Of a stretch of 9,989 nt of DNA, positions 1-6,940 are shown piece by piece. The notes under the pieces were generated by a model. That model had not been told where the DNA came from. It saw only the letters and a list, made by a program, of their open reading frames with translations, and did no database searches. The stretch is from contig JAAZFF010000071.1 in assembly GCA_012511845.1 (NCBI GenBank), positions 1-9,989 of the forward strand, in the 5' to 3' direction. Every line of letters starts with the position of its first letter. Position 1 is the stretch's first letter. A program made the translations under genes and the position numbers. The DNA is from Lentisphaerota bacterium (GTDB lineage Bacteria > Verrucomicrobiota > Kiritimatiellia > RFP12 > UBA3636).

Positions 1-1
1 A

Positions 2-1366
2 GGTATTGTTGTAGGTCGCGGTGCAAAGTTTAAACATGAACCCAAGCTTGCTTCAAGAGACGGAGCTGAAGTTTCGTGGACTCCTGCCAAAACCGTACTT
101 GTTGAAGCACCGGCAGGGAAAAAGTCGACAGCACTCGTTCAGGCAGGAGTGGGAGCGTGGAACTTCGGAGGCGGGCATGAAGTTAAGGTAAAACTCCGTA
201 ATATCGGACGCTCAGCCTTTAAACCTGCGGCGAGAGTTGAGAGCAATGCAGGTCCGACAGATGATATAGAAGCTGCAACAGTTCTCGGACCAGGAAGAGA
301 AGTTGAGATAGTTATTCCTTTCGCCCCTAAAACGCCATGGGTCGGAGTACCTAATCCTGTAAAAGGGCAGCAGAGTATTGTCAGCGGTACAGGCACCAGG
401 TTTGAGAGTAATAATGCAAAGTCAATAGCCGTTGTAATTCCTGCAACAGAAAATGATGTTAAATTTGAAATCACTTCTGTTTTGGTTTCTGATGCCCCGG
501 TAGTGCTCCCGAACTGGGTAGGCAAGCGTCCACCTGTAGAGGGCAACTGGAAAATTACACTTGATGAAAATTTTGACGGTTCGAAAATCAATCTCAAACT
601 CTGGAATATTTATACTGCCAACTATTGGGACAGCAGAACACACTTTACAAAAGATAATACTATTGTGAAGGACGGGAAGCTGATTCTTCGCTATGAGAAG
701 AAGACCGGCTTTCATAACGATGATCCGGACGACAAGAGTAAGGTTGCAAAGACAGATTTTGCCTGTGGCTATGCTGATACGTACGGAAAATGGACGCAAA
801 CATATGGCTATTTCGAAGCCAGGATGAAGCTGCCTACGTGCTCAGGTCTGTGGCCAGCCTTTTGGACGATGCCTGATCGCGGCGGAGTAAATACGCCGGA
901 GGGGCACAAGGAAAATCCGCAGTGGAAACGCGCTAATACAGGTGATGGCGGCATGGAGTTCGACATTATGGAGCATCTTACTGCCTGGGGACCGTATCGC
1001 TTTAACTTTGCATTCCACTGGGATGGATACGGAAAAGATCACATGGCAATAGGCACGAGTAATGCATATGTTCCCACGGACAAAGATGGGTTTTTCACAA
1101 TAGGTCTGTTGTGGCTACCCGGAAAAGCTGTCTATTACGGTAACGGCGTTGAAATAGGTCGTTGGGAAAGCGAACGTGTCTGTTCCGTACCATCGTACAT
1201 AATAATTTACATGGTCTCTGGCGGATGGGCAAACACTCCGCTTGATCCGTCTAGCCTGCCTGATGATTTTATCATTGACTATGTGCGTGCGTGGCAGCGT
1301 GCAGACCTTGCCACCGCAGAAGATGGTCCCAAACCAAATACAGGAGCGCCAAGGAGCCAGTTCTAA
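2..1366 (+). CDS. GH16 family endo-glycanase (5'-truncated)
   Basis: The reading frame is open from the first full codon of the window, so the true start lies upstream; 454 residues are visible. A GTG at 149 is an internal Val codon, not a credible start. Visible residues 1 to about 175 form a beta-rich N-terminal module without a motif I recognise, perhaps carbohydrate-binding. The catalytic domain begins near nt 540 (WKITLDENFDG), the usual opening of GH16 domains. The active-site motif EFDIME lies at nt 956-973: nucleophile Glu 956-958, helper Asp 962-964, acid/base Glu 971-973. This ExDxxE form, with a beta-bulge, is typical of laminarinases, agarases and carrageenases rather than lichenases (family knowledge). 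Substrate-cleft aromatics include GLWPAFWTMP, and the domain closes with the GH16-like DFIIDYVRAWQ. It most likely hydrolyses an extracellular beta-glucan or galactan; the exact substrate cannot be read from sequence. It leads the downstream sugar-metabolism string with a 39-nt gap. Confidence 0.88.
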   Translation, partial: GIVVGRGAKFKHEPKLASRDGAEVSWTPAKTVLVEAPAGKKSTALVQAGVGAWNFGGGHEVKVKLRNIGRSAFKPAARVESNAGPTDDIEAATVLGPGREVEIVIPFAPKTPWVGVPNPVKGQQSIVSGTGTRFESNNAKSIAVVIPATENDVKFEITSVLVSDAPVVLPNWVGKRPPVEGNWKITLDENFDGSKINLKLWNIYTANYWDSRTHFTKDNTIVKDGKLILRYEKKTGFHNDDPDDKSKVAKTDFACGYADTYGKWTQTYGYFEARMKLPTCSGLWPAFWTMPDRGGVNTPEGHKENPQWKRANTGDGGMEFDIMEHLTAWGPYRFNFAFHWDGYGKDHMAIGTSNAYVPTDKDGFFTIGLLWLPGKAVYYGNGVEIGRWESERVCSVPSYIIIYMVSGGWANTPLDPSSLPDDFIIDYVRAWQRADLATAEDGPKPNTGAPRSQF

Positions 1367-1405
1367 CGCTGGAATTCAGTTTTAATTATTGATAATTTGG
1401 ACGAT

Positions 1406-2077
1406 ATGGGTAAAATTTCAGCTTCAGGGCTGTTGTTTGATATGGATGGCGTATTGGTGGACTCCGAAGATTTAATGATGGAGTCAGCCAAAGCCGCCCT
1501 GAAAGAGTGGGGCGTGAACGCAGTTGATGATGACTTTACTGAGTTCATAGGTGCCGGTGAAGATCGTTTCGTTGGTGGCGTAGCTCAGAAATACGGTATA
1601 AAATATGAACTCGCCATGAAGGACAGAGCCTATGCCATTTATGCTGAGCGTGCGCCATTCTCGAAAATTGCTTTTGATGGAGCAGGGCAGACTTTGCGTG
1701 ATCTTAAAAGTGCCGGATTCCGCATTGGGATCTGTTCCGGTGCAGACAGGGTCAAGGTAGATGTAAACCTGCATCTTCTGGGACTTGACGACACAGCAGT
1801 TGATGTTGTAGTGACAGGAAGTGATGTGACAAAAAACAAACCTGCGCCTGATATTTATAAGCTAGGTTTAGAGCGGATAGGATTGCCACCTGAAAAATGC
1901 CTTGTAATAGAGGATTCTTTAAACGGCATTGAAGCAGGTTTGGCTGCGGGAATTCGAGTTGTAGCTGTGTCATCCTCGTTTTCATCCGAGGAGTTGCTGA
2001 CAAAACTCTCACCTGTTGCAGTAATTGGCAGTGTTTGTGAGTTGCCTTTAATGCTGAGCCATATTCCTGTAGATTGA
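1406..2077 (+). CDS. HAD-superfamily hydrolase, beta-phosphoglucomutase-like
   Basis: The 223-residue protein has all four HAD motifs: I, FDMDGVLVDSE with nucleophile Asp12 and Asp14; II, Ser111 in ICSGADR; III, Lys145 in TKNKPAPD; IV, Glu169-Asp170 in VIEDSLNGIEAG. The helical cap between motifs I and II (about residues 20-90) is the type C1 cap of the beta-phosphoglucomutase/phosphoglycolate phosphatase group. Enzymes of this group dephosphorylate small sugar phosphates or act as sugar-phosphate mutases; the specific substrate is not predictable. I chose ATG 1406. An in-frame TTG at 1397 would add three residues, and neither start has a clear Shine-Dalgarno. The gene ends with TGA followed directly by an in-frame TAA, which shows TGA is read as stop here. 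It sits between the glycanase and two sugar isomerases, fitting a cytoplasmic role in processing released sugars. HAD membership is firm. Confidence 0.9.
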   Translation: MGKISASGLLFDMDGVLVDSEDLMMESAKAALKEWGVNAVDDDFTEFIGAGEDRFVGGVAQKYGIKYELAMKDRAYAIYAERAPFSKIAFDGAGQTLRDLKSAGFRIGICSGADRVKVDVNLHLLGLDDTAVDVVVTGSDVTKNKPAPDIYKLGLERIGLPPEKCLVIEDSLNGIEAGLAAGIRVVAVSSSFSSEELLTKLSPVAVIGSVCELPLMLSHIPVD

Positions 2078-2109
2078 TAAATGTTGTTAGAAAGTTGCAA
2101 AGATTATTC

Positions 2110-2114
2110 AGGGA
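2110..2114 (+). promoter_or_regulatory. Ribosome binding site for the first TIM-barrel gene
   Basis: AGGGA lies 5 nt before ATG 2120. An in-frame ATG at 2081 would add 13 residues (MLLESCKDYSGIK) with no family resemblance. This site therefore decides the start at 2120, where the MRDFKIGVII opening is a typical first beta strand. Confidence 0.65.
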
Positions 2115-2119
2115 TAAAA

Positions 2120-2980
2120 ATGAGAGATTTCAAAATTGGAGTTATTATAGACTGTTTTCAACTCGGCTTGCGCAAGGGGATTGAAGCTGCCGTAAAAGTT
2201 GGTGCGCAGGGGATTCAGTTTTACGGGAATACAAAAGAAATTACTCCCGAGACTTTTGGAAAAGAAGAGCGCCGTGAATTGAGCGCTTTTATAGCGGAGC
2301 GAGGTCTTGAGGTATCTGCAATTTGCGGCGATATAGGCAACTTCATGGAACCTTCTCGTAATGCAGAACGTATCAAACGTGCTAAACTTATGGTTGATAT
2401 GGCTCTTGATTTCGGAACGAAGGTTGTTACAACACATATCGGAGCCGTTCCATCCCGCACCTCTGATCCTCTCTATGCCGTTCTGCAGAATGTTTGCAGA
2501 GAGCTTGGAAGTTATGCGGCAGACAATGGAGTAATGTTTGCGATTGAAACCGGTCCTGAAACAGCTGTGGTATTGCGGGAATTTCTCGACTCCCTGAAAT
2601 CAGGCGGTATGGGTGTAAATCTTGATCCTGCAAATCTTGTAATGGTGCCGAAAGATGATCCCGTTGCTGCAGTTGATATTCTTGCACCTTATATTGTGCA
2701 CACTCATGCAAAGGATGGTGTCAACATAAAGGACTGTGACCCTGCAGAAGTTTACGCTGCCTTTGATGATGGAAGCTATCCTGATCTGGAGAAGGTTATG
2801 GGAGGAGCACCCTTTAAAGAATTAATACTTGGGGAAGGTGATGTTCCTTGGGAAGAGTATCTCAATGCTCTTACAGCTATCGGTTACAATGGCTATCTGA
2901 CAATAGAACGCGAAGAGGGAACTGATAGATATGGAGACATCTCAAAAGGTGTAGAATTTCTTAAAGCTCGCATTAACTAA
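2120..2980 (+). CDS. Sugar phosphate isomerase/epimerase, xylose-isomerase-like TIM barrel (copy 1)
   Basis: The 286-residue protein has the length and alternating beta/alpha pattern of the AP endonuclease 2 / xylose isomerase-like TIM-barrel family, cytoplasmic metal-dependent enzymes that isomerise, epimerise or dehydrate sugars and inositols. Likely metal and catalytic residues sit at strand ends: His106 (TTHIG), Glu143 (AIETGPE), Asp169 (VNLDPAN), His194 and His196 (VHTHAKD) and Glu263 (YLTIERE). The GEGDVPWEEYLNAL segment before the last strand is also characteristic. The start is ATG 2120, preceded by AGGGA at 2110-2114. It lies 42 nt after the HAD gene and 20 nt before a second, divergent member of the same family, so the two may catalyse consecutive steps. 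The family is secure; the substrate is unknown. Confidence 0.9.
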   Translation: MRDFKIGVIIDCFQLGLRKGIEAAVKVGAQGIQFYGNTKEITPETFGKEERRELSAFIAERGLEVSAICGDIGNFMEPSRNAERIKRAKLMVDMALDFGTKVVTTHIGAVPSRTSDPLYAVLQNVCRELGSYAADNGVMFAIETGPETAVVLREFLDSLKSGGMGVNLDPANLVMVPKDDPVAAVDILAPYIVHTHAKDGVNIKDCDPAEVYAAFDDGSYPDLEKVMGGAPFKELILGEGDVPWEEYLNALTAIGYNGYLTIEREEGTDRYGDISKGVEFLKARIN

Positions 2981-2988
2981 ATGTAAAT

Positions 2989-2993
2989 AAAGG
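2989..2993 (+). promoter_or_regulatory. Ribosome binding site for the second TIM-barrel gene
   Basis: AAAGG ends 7 nt before ATG 3001 in the 20-nt gap between the two isomerase genes. No promoter or terminator fits in this gap, which supports cotranscription. Confidence 0.55.
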
Positions 2994-3000
2994 TTGTGGA

Positions 3001-3873
3001 ATGAAATTAGGTGTAAGTTCTTATAGTTTTAGAAAACTCGTTTCTGCCAGTGAAATGACTGATTTGGAGGTTGTCTCCAAAGCTCAGGAAATGGGATTTG
3101 ATTTTGTTGAATTCTCCGGTTTGGTTGTTCCCGACGGCATTTCTCTCGAGGACTTTGCTGTTCAGATAAAAGAAGCATGTGCCGCCGCCAATCTCCCCAT
3201 TTTAAATTACACGATAGGAGCAAATTTCCTTCAGGGTCCCGGGGATGCGTGGAAAAAAGAAGTAGATCGCCTGCGCGGTGAACTGAATATTGCCCAATTG
3301 CTCGGCGCAACAGGAATGCGGCACGATGCCACTTTCGGGTTTCCGGCTGAACATGTCGGTGCACGTGGTTTCGATGACGCCCTCCCGACATTGATAAAAG
3401 GGTGCAGGGCAGTTACAGAACTTGCCGCTGATATGGGAATAAAAACTATGGTCGAAAACCATGGTTTCTTCTGCCAGGATAGTGAGCGCGTAGAAAAACT
3501 TGCAAACGGAGTTAATCATGAGAATTTTGGTCTGCTAGTTGATATAGGCAACTTCCTGTGCGTCGATGAAGATCCCTGTATTGCAGTCGGGAGAGTAGCA
3601 CCGTACGCTTTCCACGTCCATGTGAAAGACTTTTTAAGAAAAAGCGGCAGCCACCCCAACCCGGGCAAAGGATGGTTCCGTTCACGGGGAGGCGATTACC
3701 TCCGTGGAACTGTTTTGGGACACGGAGTTGTACAGGTCGAAGCGTGTATAGGAATTCTTAAACGCAACGGCTATAACACCGGGCTGTCTATTGAGTTCGA
3801 AGGGATGGAGCCTGTACTTGACAGTGTTGCAGACGGGTTGGATAATCTTCGCAGGTACGAAGCTAACGCATAG
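3001..3873 (+). CDS. Sugar phosphate isomerase/epimerase, xylose-isomerase-like TIM barrel (copy 2)
   Basis: The 290-residue protein is a second member of the xylose isomerase-like TIM-barrel family, clearly different from its neighbour. Candidate metal/active-site residues are Glu37 (FVEFSG), Glu152 in MVENHG, Asp181 in LLVDIGNF, His205 and His207 in FHVHVKD and Glu265 in LSIEFEG. The GHGVVQVEACIGILKRNGY stretch before the last strand matches the usual family layout. The start ATG 3001 is supported by AAAGG at 2989-2993 and by the MKLGVSSYSF opening. Relatives include inosose dehydratases (IolE), hydroxypyruvate isomerases and epimerases, so the reaction cannot be fixed. The gene ends in TAG 6 nt before the amidohydrolase start, which suggests translational coupling. 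Confidence 0.9.
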   Translation: MKLGVSSYSFRKLVSASEMTDLEVVSKAQEMGFDFVEFSGLVVPDGISLEDFAVQIKEACAAANLPILNYTIGANFLQGPGDAWKKEVDRLRGELNIAQLLGATGMRHDATFGFPAEHVGARGFDDALPTLIKGCRAVTELAADMGIKTMVENHGFFCQDSERVEKLANGVNHENFGLLVDIGNFLCVDEDPCIAVGRVAPYAFHVHVKDFLRKSGSHPNPGKGWFRSRGGDYLRGTVLGHGVVQVEACIGILKRNGYNTGLSIEFEGMEPVLDSVADGLDNLRRYEANA

Positions 3874-3879
3874 AATCCG

Positions 3880-5175
3880 ATGATTTACATAGCTGATTAT
3901 GTAGTTACGCAAAACGCCACGCGCGATTGCATTTACAACGGAGCAGTGGCAGTTGAGGGAAACCGCATCGCAGATGTGGGGTTTGCTGATGAAGTAATTT
4001 CACGGCGGTGCGATGATAAAAGGTTAAACCTGGGGCAGGCAGTAATCATGCCCGGCTTGATTAACGGGCATACGCACGTCGCAATGAGTGCTTTACGCGG
4101 TTATTCCGATGACAAAACGCTTATGGACTGGTTGCAGAAGGATATCTTTCCGGCGGAAGCACGTCTGACATTTGAAATCATAAAAATAAGTTCTCTTTTT
4201 TCCTGTACTGAGTTGATCCGTACAGGTTGTACTTCTTTCTACGACATGTACATGATGGCAGATGCTGTCGCTGAAGCCGCAGATGAGTCGGGTTTGCGAG
4301 CTGTCTTGGGCGAATCTGTTTCTATGTACTTTCCAGGTCTTGCAGGGAAAGATGAAGAAACTCTCTTTGAACGTGTAAGAGAATATTCTGCAAAGTGGAA
4401 AGATAAATCGCGTATTAATGGAGCAGTTTGCCCTCATTCCGTTTACACCACCGATGCCAGGCTTCTGGAGCGATGCAGGGAGCTGGCAGATGAAACCGGT
4501 TTTCTATTTTCGATGCATATGTCCGAAACAAAAGGTGAAACACAGAATTGCCTTAAAGAGAATGGAGCGCGTCCTCTGGACTATTGTCGCTCCCTCGGCA
4601 TTTTGAGTTCTGATACAACTTTATATCACATGGTTGATGTTAACGATGATGATCTCGGTATAGTTAAAGAATGTGGATGTGCAATAGTTCATAATCCTGC
4701 CTCAAACATGAAGCTGGCTTCCGGAGTGGCACCCATATCAAGAATGTTGGATTTTGAAATTCCCGTGGCTATCGGAACTGATGGACCTGCTTCCAACAAC
4801 TCGCAAAATATGGTACGGGAAATGTATCTGGCATCATTGCTTCAAAAGGTTGACAAACTTGATCCTCTTCAGGCTCCGGCACATTCAATTTTAGATATGG
4901 CTACAGCAGGCGGCAGTGCTGCGTTACACAACAAAAATATAGGGTCACTTGAAAAGGGAAAGCTTGCCGACTTTATTGCACTCGATTTGACCTCCCCGAA
5001 TATGCAGCCTGTACACAGCATAATATCAAATATAGTGTATTCCGCAACCGGACTTGAAAATCGGTTGACTGTTGTTGATGGACAGATACTTTACAAAGAC
5101 GGAGAGTTTCTGACGCTTGATTATGCCGGTTTAAGCAAGCAGATTCATGCAATCAGGGATTGGGTATATAAATAA
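3880..5175 (+). CDS. mtaD: Amidohydrolase, MTA/SAH deaminase-like
   Basis: The 431-residue protein fits 5-methylthioadenosine/S-adenosylhomocysteine deaminases and related aminohydrolases (MtaD/TrzA/AtzB group), cytoplasmic zinc enzymes that deaminate purine nucleosides or similar ring amines. Visible motifs: PGLINGHTHVAM with metal ligands His64 and His66; Arg140 in GLRAVLGE; His186 in CPHSVYT; His213 and Glu216 in HMSETKGE; His250 in LYHMVDV; NPASNMKLASG; and the metal-ligand Asp301 in GTDGPASNN. These match the layout known for Thermotoga MtaD. A second His usual in the HCVH motif is Asp253 here. A beta-sandwich is formed by the N-terminal 60 or so residues and the C-terminal VVDGQILYKDG part. 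ATG 3880 is the only sensible start; it has no Shine-Dalgarno and probably depends on coupling to the gene ending at 3873. MTA/SAH is the best guess, but another nucleoside, pterin or guanidino substrate is possible. Confidence 0.85.
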   Translation: MIYIADYVVTQNATRDCIYNGAVAVEGNRIADVGFADEVISRRCDDKRLNLGQAVIMPGLINGHTHVAMSALRGYSDDKTLMDWLQKDIFPAEARLTFEIIKISSLFSCTELIRTGCTSFYDMYMMADAVAEAADESGLRAVLGESVSMYFPGLAGKDEETLFERVREYSAKWKDKSRINGAVCPHSVYTTDARLLERCRELADETGFLFSMHMSETKGETQNCLKENGARPLDYCRSLGILSSDTTLYHMVDVNDDDLGIVKECGCAIVHNPASNMKLASGVAPISRMLDFEIPVAIGTDGPASNNSQNMVREMYLASLLQKVDKLDPLQAPAHSILDMATAGGSAALHNKNIGSLEKGKLADFIALDLTSPNMQPVHSIISNIVYSATGLENRLTVVDGQILYKDGEFLTLDYAGLSKQIHAIRDWVYK

Positions 5176-5200
5176 TCAGACAATATTTTATAGAGATATA

Positions 5201-6205
5201 ATGAAAAAGAAAGTAGACCTTGTAATAATAGGTGCCGGAAGCGCCGGGATATCAGCAGCACGCAACGCTATAAAGAATAATCTGGATTACATCATAATCG
5301 ACAGGGGGCCAATCGGCACAACCTGTGCGCGTATTGGATGTATGCCGTCGAAAGTGTTGATTTCTACGGCTAACTCATTTTATGCCCGCAAGGCTTTTGA
5401 GGAAAGGGGAATTTCAGGGGCGGAACAATTAACATGTGATATTCCCTCAGTGCTGCGTCATGTGCGAAAACTTCGCGACAGATTTGCCGGTGGAATGGTA
5501 ACTGTTACTAAAAGATTGTTTGGTGACAGACTTATAATGGGGAGTGCCATGATACTTTCGCCGAATCAGGTAGGAGTGGACGATGATATTTATGAAACAG
5601 ATAAAATAATCATTGCCACAGGTGCTTCTCCGCGATATCCCCGTAATTGGCGCGAGCGGTTCGGCGATCGTATTTTAACGAGTGACAATTTTTTCGAACA
5701 GGAAGACTTGCCCTCCCGCATAGGCGTCATAGGTTTGGGTCCGATCGGACTTGAACTCGGACAGGCACTGAGCCGATTGGGACTTGATATAACAGGTTTC
5801 AGTTCGAGTCAGTCTCTGGGAGGACTTACTGATGAAAAAGTTAATTCTGCCATGCGTACAATAATAGAAAAAGAATTTCCTGTACATCTTGGTGTTTTAA
5901 CAGATATTGAAGCTGCAGGAGATTCTTTCCGCGTATTTTCAGATGATTTATCAGTGGAAGTGGATGGAATCCTGCTGGCAGCGGGTACATCACCAAATTT
6001 AAGGGGACTGGGTCTTGAAAATCTCGGTGTTCCATTATCAGTTCTCGGCAAGCCTGATTTCAATCCTTCTACAATGCAAATAGGCGACCTTCCGGTTTAC
6101 ATCGCTGGAGACGCAGGTGCCTGCAGGCCGATTTTACATGAGGCACTTGACGAGGGGTTTATTGCCGGTGCAAACGCTGCGACTGATGAGCCGTCTTCAT
6201 TTTGA
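5201..6205 (+). CDS. Dihydrolipoamide dehydrogenase-like flavoprotein, cut short by in-frame TGA
   Basis: This 334-residue open part carries the FAD and NAD(P) domains of a class I pyridine nucleotide-disulfide oxidoreductase. It shows FAD-binding GAGSAG at residues 11-16; the redox-active disulfide Cys42/Cys47 in TTCARIGCMPSK; the IIIATGASP strand; NAD(P)-binding GLGPIGLE near 178-185; and the second FAD motif IAGDAGACRP near 301-310. The start is ATG 5201, with a weak AGAGA at 5192-5196 and an MKKKVDLVIIGAG opening; an in-frame ATG at 5147 lies inside the amidohydrolase gene. Intact relatives form dimers that oxidise dihydrolipoamide or a similar dithiol with NAD+. The dimerisation domain and the catalytic His-Glu pair lie after TGA 6203-6205, in the same frame. 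As written, the product should be inactive unless the stop is read through or is a sequence error. It is 25 nt after the amidohydrolase gene. Confidence 0.8.
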   Translation: MKKKVDLVIIGAGSAGISAARNAIKNNLDYIIIDRGPIGTTCARIGCMPSKVLISTANSFYARKAFEERGISGAEQLTCDIPSVLRHVRKLRDRFAGGMVTVTKRLFGDRLIMGSAMILSPNQVGVDDDIYETDKIIIATGASPRYPRNWRERFGDRILTSDNFFEQEDLPSRIGVIGLGPIGLELGQALSRLGLDITGFSSSQSLGGLTDEKVNSAMRTIIEKEFPVHLGVLTDIEAAGDSFRVFSDDLSVEVDGILLAAGTSPNLRGLGLENLGVPLSVLGKPDFNPSTMQIGDLPVYIAGDAGACRPILHEALDEGFIAGANAATDEPSSF

Positions 6206-6625
6206 CGTCGAACTCCACTCAAGATAACTTTCAGTGATCCGCAGATTTTTGTTTCAGGTAAATCTGCCAGTCAACTGGGCGATATAGACTATATTGTCGG
6301 TACAGCCAATTTTGCCAATCAGGCACGGGCAGTTGTTGACGGGACGAATCGCGGTCTGATGAATATATATATCGAAACCGAAACAGGAAAACTCCTCGGC
6401 GCAGAGGGGGCGTGTCCTGGTGGAGAACACTTTGCTCATCAACTTTCGTGGGCTATTCAGCACGATGCAAAAGTATCAGATATGCTGCAATGCCCATTTT
6501 ATCATCCTGTTCTGGAAGAAGCGCTGCGTTCAGCCCTTCGTGTAGTGGCGTCGAAATTGCCGGCAACCGTACAAAGGCAGGAACTCTCATTATGTGAGAG
6601 CACGCCGGAAAGTCCTGTTTGCTGA
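6206..6625 (+). pseudogene. C-terminal dimerisation domain of the interrupted dihydrolipoamide dehydrogenase-like gene
   Basis: Continuing in exactly the same frame after TGA 6203-6205, 139 codons encode a full pyridine nucleotide-disulfide oxidoreductase dimerisation domain. Marks are RRTPLKITFSDPQIF; VGTANFANQARA; TGKLLGAEGACPGGEHFAHQ; and the active-site FYHPVLEEALRSAL, whose His and second Glu would be residues 435 and 440. With one residue at the stop the whole protein is 474 residues, the normal length for the family. No frameshift is needed. An ATG at 6359 could not yield a useful product. The last 20 or so residues after ASKLPA look non-homologous, ending at TGA 6623-6625. The good conservation points to a recent nonsense change, recoding or a base-call error rather than old decay. 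Confidence 0.75.
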
Positions 6626-6699
6626 GAGGGAATCGCAAGCGATATTAAGCGGCTCATGAGGACATTCGCCCTCCGGCACCCGGAAGCTGCGGCGGTTTG

Positions 6700-6727
6700 T
6701 GGCTTGCTCACCCGGTCCGGCAAGCCG
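6700..6727. repeat. GC-rich inverted repeat / hairpin
   Basis: GGCTTGC (6701-6707) and GCAAGCC (6720-6726) are perfect inverted arms. With flanking G-U and C-G pairs the stem reaches about 10 bp around an 8-nt loop. No T-tract follows, so it is not a standard intrinsic terminator, though it could still protect the 3' end of the upstream message. It abuts the heptamer repeat. Confidence 0.55.
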
Positions 6728-6773
6728 GGCAGTGGGTAGTGGGGAAAAGAGTGGGCAGTGGGCAGTGGGTAGT
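6727..6773. repeat. Heptamer tandem repeat GGG(C/T)AGT
   Basis: Five heptamers are visible, at 6727, 6734, 6753, 6760 and 6767, of the form GGGCAGT or GGGTAGT. They are split into groups of two and three by a 12-nt GGGGAAAAGAGT insert. The three-copy group is bracketed by GGGAAAA (6742-6748) and TTTTCCC (6773-6779), which could pair as a 7-bp stem. Units are far too short for CRISPR. The pattern looks like a short-period repeat that may recur in the genome. Confidence 0.75.
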
Positions 6774-6796
6774 TTTCCCATGCACCAGAGACTGTA

Positions 6797-6818
6797 GCAC
6801 GGACATTCCTGTCTGTGC
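6797..6818. repeat. Inverted repeat / hairpin
   Basis: The arm GCACGGACA (6797-6805) pairs with TGTCTGTGC (6810-6818) across the loop TTCC, giving 9 bp with one G-U pair. No T-tract follows. The compact tetraloop form suggests a dispersed intergenic palindrome or an RNA-stabilising structure. Confidence 0.55.
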
Positions 6819-6907
6819 CTGCTTAGAAGGTAGGGCGATGACCTCCGGGCGCGCCGTTGCAGTTGGTGGCTGCTGAGCCTGGGGGGGTTGGTTGCGTGAT
6901 GGCATAA

Positions 6908-6940
6908 TCGTTCTCGTTCACGTTCCCGTACTCATACACG
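6908..6940. repeat. Degenerate hexamer repeat (NCGTTC-like)
   Basis: Successive six-base units read TCGTTC, TCGTTC, ACGTTC, CCGTAC, TCATAC and then ACG. The repeat decays from left to right. On the opposite strand it reads as GAACGA-type units and creates a misleading open frame of acidic and Asn residues. Confidence 0.65.

Noticed and set aside
139..799. Minus-strand frames overlapping the GH16 gene
   Set aside because: They are antisense to a well-supported conserved domain and show no motif of their own.
5147..5200. Upstream ATG 5147 for the flavoprotein
   Set aside because: It lies within the amidohydrolase coding sequence. The added residues do not belong to the family, whose members start just before the GAGSAG motif, as ATG 5201 does.
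6203..6205. Selenocysteine or reassigned TGA codon in the flavoprotein
   Set aside because: The position lies in a linker before the dimerisation domain, where no redox residue is expected, and no clear bacterial SECIS hairpin follows. TGA ends the HAD gene right before a second in-frame stop, and ends the genes at 8587 and 9423 where the next gene starts, so it is a normal stop here.
6584..6600. Small hairpin with arms CTCTCA and TGAGAG
   Set aside because: It lies inside the interrupted gene's 3' end, is only 6 bp and has no T-tract; chance or coding sequence is sufficient.
6700..6727. Rho-independent terminator after the flavoprotein gene
   Set aside because: The hairpin is stable, but it is followed by G-rich sequence rather than a T-run, so I list it only as an inverted repeat.
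6727..6773. CRISPR array
   Set aside because: Units are 7 bp and directly adjacent, without spacers of 25-40 bp, and no cas gene is present.
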